NCBI GenBank assembly: GCA_910577115.1
Contig: CAJTMC010000004.1
Coordinates: forward strand, 62,001-126,000
Length of the DNA stretch: 64,000 bases
Direction of reading: 5' to 3'
Origin: an uncultured Lachnospiraceae bacterium
GTDB taxonomy: Bacteria; Bacillota; Clostridia; Lachnospirales; Lachnospiraceae
Shown: positions 59,612-64,000 of the stretch, piece by piece
Layout of the letters: the number at the start of each line of letters is the position of its first letter
Numbering within the stretch: the stretch's first letter is position 1
Translations under genes and position numbers: made by a program
The notes under the pieces: generated by a model
Database searches by the model: none
Seen by the model: the letters and a program-made list of their open reading frames with translations, nothing else
What the model was told of the DNA's origin: nothing

Positions 59612-60712
59612 TTATTTATATACCAATGCATATGCCGCAGATGGCGTATTTGTGGCAAATGTGATGGTACCATCATCTAAATCCAAATCATCATAAACGT
59701 TTACAACACCATCTCCGATGCCAAGAAGTCGGAAACTTCTTCCCTGCAGCCTGAGCTCTTGCGGAATCGTGAGCACATACTTGAGCTCGTTTTCGGTCTG
59801 CACAACCTTATTTTCGACAATAATATCATAAGACCGCGTTACAACACGCGCGTTTTTATTAACGGAAACATTAAAAGCTGCACCGAACGTATAATCCTCA
59901 ATAAATGCCGCATATGCCTCAAGGCATGCTCTTCCCTGATATCTTTTTTGCGCCGAAACAATCAAAGATGCATCCGGGGTCTGCGCCGAAAGCCTGCATA
60001 TCGGCGTTGCAACATTTCCATTGCTGTACGTTTCAATATTTTCCCAAGGAACATCATTTTCAGGCGCTATATCCGTCACTTCATTTGGCAGTCTCTTCAC
60101 CTTTTCCGTTGCGTAATACACATTCGGAACCGTAGGATTTGTGCTGTTTTGAAACTCCTGCGCTTTTGCAGGCGAATCCATAATCCAGCATGCGCCGTTG
60201 TAGTTTGTCTGCGCAATGGCTTTAATGCTGTCAAAGCTTGTATAGGGAATCGTTCCGATCATTTCCGTATTCACCGGCCTGTCATATATGCGGTAAATCG
60301 GCTTATAGCATATCTTGTCAAAACATGTCATATCTTTCACAAAAGTGCTGGAGTACATATTGATACGACGCAATTTAGGCATATCGTAAAAGGCATACCT
60401 TCCAATCGAAGTAATTGTTTCTGCAATATACACGCTCTCTGCATCGGTATTTGCCCAAGGTCTTTCGTAAAGCTTCCAATAATCACAGTCAGGAATTTCG
60501 CCTGTGCCGTAAACATATACTGCTTTATTTTCTATTTTCACACTGATATCCGTTCCTTCAAGGTAGTGCCATCCGTTTCCGGGATGTGACCATGTAAGCT
60601 CCTGTGCCTGTACCGTAACCGGATTATTGCCTGCCAAAACCGTCGCTGCCATTGCCACTGCAAAAGCTGCCGCCAAAATCCGTTTAAAAGTTTGTCTGAA
60701 TCTTTTTTTCAT
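59612..60712 (-). CDS. Secreted protein with BspA-like leucine-rich repeat remnant
   Basis: A 366-aa protein with a clear signal peptide (MKKRFRQTFKRILAAAFAVAMAATVLAG, cleavage near VQA). The first part (WKLYERPWANTDAESVYIAETITSIGRYAFYDMPKLRRINMYSS) matches the BspA/LRR_5 repeat style, with one to two repeats only. The rest is a unique beta-rich domain ending in YDDLDLDDGTITFATNTPSAAYALVYK. Such proteins are often cell-surface or host-interaction factors, but there is no sortase or wall-binding motif here. AGGAGG precedes the ATG. Function unknown. It has its own good promoter. Confidence 0.7.
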   Translation of the reverse strand: MKKRFRQTFKRILAAAFAVAMAATVLAGNNPVTVQAQELTWSHPGNGWHYLEGTDISVKIENKAVYVYGTGEIPDCDYWKLYERPWANTDAESVYIAETITSIGRYAFYDMPKLRRINMYSSTFVKDMTCFDKICYKPIYRIYDRPVNTEMIGTIPYTSFDSIKAIAQTNYNGACWIMDSPAKAQEFQNSTNPTVPNVYYATEKVKRLPNEVTDIAPENDVPWENIETYSNGNVATPICRLSAQTPDASLIVSAQKRYQGRACLEAYAAFIEDYTFGAAFNVSVNKNARVVTRSYDIIVENKVVQTENELKYVLTIPQELRLQGRSFRLLGIGDGVVNVYDDLDLDDGTITFATNTPSAAYALVYK

Positions 60713-60757
60713 AACGGTTATCCTCCTTCCATGAATTTACTGTAAGCTACTGCTTTT

Positions 60758-60786
60758 AGTGTATAATTTTCCAAAAATTTTGTCAA
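60758..60786 (-). promoter_or_regulatory. Promoter of the secreted LRR-like gene, with CodY-like spacer
   Basis: Minus-strand TTGACA (60781-60786, perfect -35), a 17-bp spacer and TACACT (60758-60763). The spacer contains AATTTTCCAAAAATT (plus strand, 60765-60779), two mismatches from the CodY box. This operon would also include the phosphofructokinase. Confidence 0.6.
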
Positions 60787-60792
60787 CTGTAT

Positions 60793-60817
60793 TAAGATTA
60801 AAGTTTCCTTAATCTTA
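60793..60817. promoter_or_regulatory. Palindrome upstream of the LRR-like gene promoter
   Basis: A perfect 9-bp inverted repeat TAAGATTAA (60793-60801) / TTAATCTTA (60809-60817) with a 7-nt loop lies 6 bp upstream of the -35. It may be an operator, or a weak AT-rich terminator of the cas operon that ends at 60955; no T run follows it. Confidence 0.45.
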
Positions 60818-60954
60818 TCTCATTTCTCTGTCAATTTATCCATCAATCAATTCTTCCCGCTCTCCAGCCAGTAATTCATATATATATCGTCTATTGTATA
60901 AATTGCTTTTCCTTTTCATGTATCTATTTTATAAATAGATTCTTTTCAGAAATT

Positions 60955-62283
60955 TTATCTCAAATACTGTGCAATACTTTCATTAATCCGATCATAAGAC
61001 TGCCAGTCTTGCTTTTTCACATTTATTCCGGCTTTCCCTATTAAATATTGAATAATTTGAAATATATCCCTTGCATTTTTTCCCGTTCTATCCTGAAACC
61101 ATTCCTCAGTAACCGACACAATTTCATGTGCTGCAACATTCCGAACCTTTCCTTCTATCTCTATCACATCATTTACTTTCTGAATCAAATCCGTATCCTG
61201 ACATTTATAATTTATTATTTTTGCAATTTGACCGGAATAAACAGGACCGCACTTGAAACCACCTGAACTTTTATATTCACTATCAAGAAAGCTTATCAGA
61301 CCTATACGTTTTAATTTCTCCCGATCCCATTTTATGATACTATCTTTACCATTAACAGTACAACAGTCTTTCAGCACAATTTTACATTTATTTTCCATTA
61401 GCTCTTCCAATAAATCTACTACCAACGGTGTAATTCCACGAATAAAATCTGCATACTCCTGTTTTTTTATTTTCATCTGCAAAACAAGTGCATACTCAAA
61501 TATTTTTTGCTTATCTCCCTCTTTCACAGGATAAATATCATATGATTTTCCAGCCATCAGCTTACTGATTTTCCGACGGTTCAGCTTCACTCTTGCATCC
61601 ATAATCTGTAGCAAAATATATGCATCCTCCGGAATATCTTCTTTCATTTCGGAAGCAACCGTTAAGGCCGCAGCATAATCATATGCCATAACATGCTTTT
61701 TTATCATCTCTGCCTTAATCATTTTCATTAAATTTAAGCTTTTAACTTCCGTACAGCGATTCGGAGCATCAGCCAAATTATCTTCATTCAATTCCCAATT
61801 TATTTCATTATCATATTCTTCCCGCTCCTCATACTCTGCATTTATCCCTTTTTTAGGAGTAGATACTTGTATTGGTTTAAAACGATACTCTGCAAATGTT
61901 GCCATTACAAACAATGCACTCTTCATCGCCGGTGTTCCCGATGCCATATTCAGCAACAGTTCATCACTATCCTCCATTGCGTTTTCGATTTTAATTATCT
62001 CCTCCCTAAAATCTTGGTAAAATACATCATACTGCTGCACATCAACCAAAGCATCCCTCTCGATGATATTTACTTCAAAAATATGCCCCAAATGTCTTCC
62101 TAACCTTTCGATTGCATCTATGTACCTATTATCTTTTTTATGATGCTCCATCATCTCGTGAGAAATATAGAGATACACAATATCAGGTCTATAGTGTCTG
62201 CAAATATGAAGCATCGAACCATCCCGCAAATACTTAATCGGATCGGTTCCTCCTACCGGGCTAAATAAAACTTTTTTACTCAT
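60955..62283 (-). CDS. csm6: CRISPR type III-A ribonuclease Csm6
   Basis: Csm6, 442 aa, a CARF-HEPN nuclease that degrades RNA when activated by cyclic oligoadenylate made by Cas10. The CARF domain has its ligand-site sequences KVLFSPVGGTDPIKYLRDGSMLH and LLNMASGTPAMKSALFVMATF. The HEPN catalytic motif R-x4-H is R381-NVAA-H386. GAGGAG lies 8 nt before the ATG. It is co-transcribed with cas1 and cas2, but the cyclase-bearing Cas10 and the Csm2-5 subunits are not in view; they may lie beyond the array on the right. Confidence 0.9.
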   Translation of the reverse strand: MSKKVLFSPVGGTDPIKYLRDGSMLHICRHYRPDIVYLYISHEMMEHHKKDNRYIDAIERLGRHLGHIFEVNIIERDALVDVQQYDVFYQDFREEIIKIENAMEDSDELLLNMASGTPAMKSALFVMATFAEYRFKPIQVSTPKKGINAEYEEREEYDNEINWELNEDNLADAPNRCTEVKSLNLMKMIKAEMIKKHVMAYDYAAALTVASEMKEDIPEDAYILLQIMDARVKLNRRKISKLMAGKSYDIYPVKEGDKQKIFEYALVLQMKIKKQEYADFIRGITPLVVDLLEELMENKCKIVLKDCCTVNGKDSIIKWDREKLKRIGLISFLDSEYKSSGGFKCGPVYSGQIAKIINYKCQDTDLIQKVNDVIEIEGKVRNVAAHEIVSVTEEWFQDRTGKNARDIFQIIQYLIGKAGINVKKQDWQSYDRINESIAQYLR

Positions 62284-62296
62284 GCTTCATTCTCCT

Positions 62297-62617
62297 CTAA
62301 ATAACAATAATATCCTCGTTTTCCTCTTCTGTTCTCTTTCCAAAAGACATTACTTGCCCTTTTCCAATAATCTTATACACTCGTATACTATCTTCTGATG
62401 AAGTATACGCCGGTAAACGCTCCAGCAGTTCTTTGTATTTCCTCTTTGTAATCATTGCTTCAAAAGCTGATTTCTGTATTCGAAAGCCGTAGCCTAGCAA
62501 TAATTTAGATAATTTCAGTCTCTTTTTATTGTCTGTTATATCATAAATAATCAGCACAAATACTTTATCGCTTTCTATATTTTCGTCTATATGAAAAAAA
62601 TAATTTTCGTCATCCAT
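62297..62617 (-). CDS. cas2: CRISPR adaptation protein Cas2
   Basis: Cas2, about 106 aa, a small ferredoxin-fold protein that forms the Cas1-Cas2 spacer integrase. The core reads DKVFVLIIYDITDNKKRLKLSKLLLGYGFRIQKSAFEAMI; the Asp in YDI is the metal-site residue. It has an unusual acidic N-terminal extension of about 19 residues (MDDENYFFHIDENIESDK). The ATG at 62617 has GGAG 7 nt upstream; an ATG at 62623 has it too close. It lies 13 bp before csm6. Confidence 0.92.
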   Translation of the reverse strand: MDDENYFFHIDENIESDKVFVLIIYDITDNKKRLKLSKLLLGYGFRIQKSAFEAMITKRKYKELLERLPAYTSSEDSIRVYKIIGKGQVMSFGKRTEEENEDIIVI

Positions 62618-62681
62618 ATTCATTCTCCACCCATATCATACTACCATTTTGAATATATGCGAAACATATTCCAAATAACAA

Positions 62682-63683
62682 TCACCTTATTTCAATCGGT
62701 TTATAGATTGACGCGTCTTCTGTTTCAATTGCTTTTACCAACAGATCCAACTGCAACGCAATCCCACGCCTAAAGCTTACCGGATAATCTGTATAAGATA
62801 AATATCGTACCTCTGTTTGCAGCTTCTTTTCCAGCTTTGATAAAAACAGTTTAATCCCATTTCTTGTCAAAAAGCATCCCGGCTCATCCAAATCTGTTAT
62901 AAAATCCTCTTTATGTATTTCATGACCGTTTATCATACTCATGACTGTTGAATCCACTATAACCGCTCTCCATTCTTCCATCATATCGCTTGCCAATGTG
63001 GGATGTTTTTCTTTGTCTTTATGCATGAAACCAAAATATGGGTTTAACCCTTTTGTTTCAATTTTGGCATACAGTTCATTCATCAACACAGAATAGCCAA
63101 GGCTAATCATCGAATTAAATTCGTCCTTTGGCGGACGCTTACTTCTTCCCTGAAACCGAAAATCAGAATCAATAAGCGCTGATAATCCATCAAAATATGC
63201 TTTTGCACCTTGTCCTTCATATCCCATTACCTCTGAAACGGTTTTACAATATGTAATTTTTTCCCTGCAAATATGTATCATTTTTAATGCTTCATTTACA
63301 GAAACTTTCCCACTTTTTTCATATCTTCTGAGTACCACACCTTGATTCTTCAATTTTGCGGTTATAATGTTTTTAGCAATTTCAAAAGCAAACTCCGACT
63401 CATATAAAGCACTCTGACGCCTCTGCCTTTCTGCATTGATATGCCCCGTAGATTGTAATCTGCCAAAGTAATTTCCTCCTTTCGAAAAGTATGAAACCGC
63501 AATTCCACGTTTTAAACACTCCTGAACACATTGTGTTGTCATCTGCGCATGCCCCATGATCGTAATACTTTCCAACGTTTCAATCGGAACAATCTTTCTC
63601 ATTCCATCTGAATACTTTACATAGCATCTGTTTTCTTCCATTCCAATTATCGCATTATTTTCATTAACAAACAACAGGCTCAT
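62682..63683 (-). CDS. cas1: CRISPR adaptation integrase Cas1
   Basis: Cas1, 333 aa, the integrase that inserts new spacers into the array. The metal-binding triad is visible: Glu156 (MGYEGQGAKAYF), His221 (FGFMHKDKEKHPTLASD) and Asp233 (in the same stretch). RPPKDEFNSMISLGYSVLMNELY is the usual signature just before it. AAAGG lies 9 nt before the ATG. It is the first gene of the cas1-cas2-csm6 operon and diverges from the CRISPR array, which begins 244 bp away. Confidence 0.95.
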   Translation of the reverse strand: MSLLFVNENNAIIGMEENRCYVKYSDGMRKIVPIETLESITIMGHAQMTTQCVQECLKRGIAVSYFSKGGNYFGRLQSTGHINAERQRRQSALYESEFAFEIAKNIITAKLKNQGVVLRRYEKSGKVSVNEALKMIHICREKITYCKTVSEVMGYEGQGAKAYFDGLSALIDSDFRFQGRSKRPPKDEFNSMISLGYSVLMNELYAKIETKGLNPYFGFMHKDKEKHPTLASDMMEEWRAVIVDSTVMSMINGHEIHKEDFITDLDEPGCFLTRNGIKLFLSKLEKKLQTEVRYLSYTDYPVSFRRGIALQLDLLVKAIETEDASIYKPIEIR

Positions 63684-63927
63684 ATCACGTTTCCTTTCAC
63701 AATTCTATGTTGGTCTTCCCTGATATTGAGCTATTTATTTACCTGCGCAAAATATCATAATTATATTTTATCACATTTTATTTGTAAATGATAGCAATAC
63801 AATTTTTTCGTTTCACAAATTTTTCGTATTACTGTTCAGGCCATAACATGCTGACCTCTGAGCAGTAACTTTTCTCTAATATTCTCTAAATGAACAGTAT
63901 TTTACTATCTGCGAGGGTGAGCCGCTT
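63684..63927 (+). promoter_or_regulatory. CRISPR leader
   Basis: A 244-bp AT-rich non-coding stretch between the cas1 start and the first repeat. It contains TTACTGTTCAG (63829-63839), its near inverted copy CTGAGCAGTAA (63858-63868) and a third piece TGAACAGTA (63891-63899), an exact inverted copy of the first, and two copies of TTCTCTAA (63871-63889). Such repeats are plausible sites for leader recognition by Cas1-Cas2 or for array transcription; the cas promoter would read the other way. Confidence 0.65.
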
Positions 63928-64000
63928 GTTTCCGTCCCCTTTCGGGGCTTATATTCTTAAATGAAACTGAGCCTGAAGAGACACAGCCTGAAGAAACGTT
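63928..64000 (+). CRISPR. First repeat and start of the first spacer of a CRISPR array
   Basis: The 40-bp unit at 63928-63967 begins GTTTCCGTCCCC and ends AATGAAAC, with a CCCC-TTTC-GGGG hairpin. The final 8 nt fit the 5' handle that Cas6 leaves on type III crRNAs, so the array is read on the plus strand. Only one copy is inside the window; the exact repeat edges are inferred from ends and hairpin. The remaining 33 bp are spacer sequence, cut by the window edge. Confidence 0.75.

Noticed and set aside
59759..60589. A 276-codon plus-strand open frame opposite the secreted LRR-like gene
   Set aside because: It lies entirely inside a minus-strand gene with a signal peptide and strong ribosome binding site. 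Its translation is Cys/Arg/Asn/His-rich without domains and has no ribosome binding site.

Overview
The window is chromosomal DNA from a Gram-positive anaerobe. Gene content and gene style point to a motile member of the Lachnospiraceae (Roseburia/Agathobacter/Lachnospira-like), but I cannot name a species. Every convincing protein gene is on the minus strand, so the genes are described from right to left, the direction of transcription. The order dprA - topA - codY - flgB...fla/che...fliA - rpsB - tsf matches the arrangement known from Bacillus subtilis and its relatives.

Layout from right to left. (1) 64000-60955: the end of a CRISPR-Cas locus. One 40-bp repeat and the start of a spacer lie at the window edge, read on the plus strand behind an AT-rich leader. 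Reading away from the leader are cas1, cas2 and csm6 (type III-A style); no cas10 or csm2-5 is in view. (2) 60712-58349: a secreted leucine-rich-repeat-like protein followed by a PPi-type phosphofructokinase. (3) 58146-53613: a spermidine/putrescine importer potA-potB-potC-potD, with an over-long PotA and a PotD carrying a C-terminal membrane anchor. (4) 53584-44799: lepA, hemW, a sporulation sigma factor of the SigK type, comM, dprA and topA. (5) codY at 44607-43822. (6) 43539-7781: one of the most complete fla/che clusters possible in a single stretch: flgBC, fliEFGHIJ, a coiled-coil chaperone-like gene, fliK, flgD, flgE, flbD, motAB, fliL, fliM, fliY, cheY, fliOPQR, flhBA, flhFG, a PilZ gene, cheBAWCD, fliA, a FapA/DUF342 gene and several small genes of unknown role. 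(7) 7728-4001: DUF6115 and YceG/MltG-like genes, then rpsB-tsf. (8) 3806-1: an acyltransferase/DUF6320 pair, then a sugar ABC transporter (binding protein and the first codons of a permease).

Regulation stands out more than gene content. The 9-mer TTTACATAA/TTATGTAAA occurs eight times exactly and twice with one mismatch, confined to the four large non-coding gaps of the flagellar cluster (before flhA, motA, fliK and flgB). In three of them it occupies nearly the same place inside a 17-bp promoter spacer. CodY-box-like sequences overlap the flgB and motA promoters, and codY is the next gene upstream of flgB. A hairpin at the sigK start hides its ribosome binding site, yet its loop carries a match to the sigma-K promoter, so a transcript started there would escape the hairpin. 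A palindromic element of about 30-60 bp, with a conserved GCACAAATTTGCC core, recurs three times between flagellar genes.

Limits: no similarity search or folding program was run. Names rest on recognised motifs and gene order, promoters and structures were found by eye, and start codons were chosen from visible ribosome binding sites.
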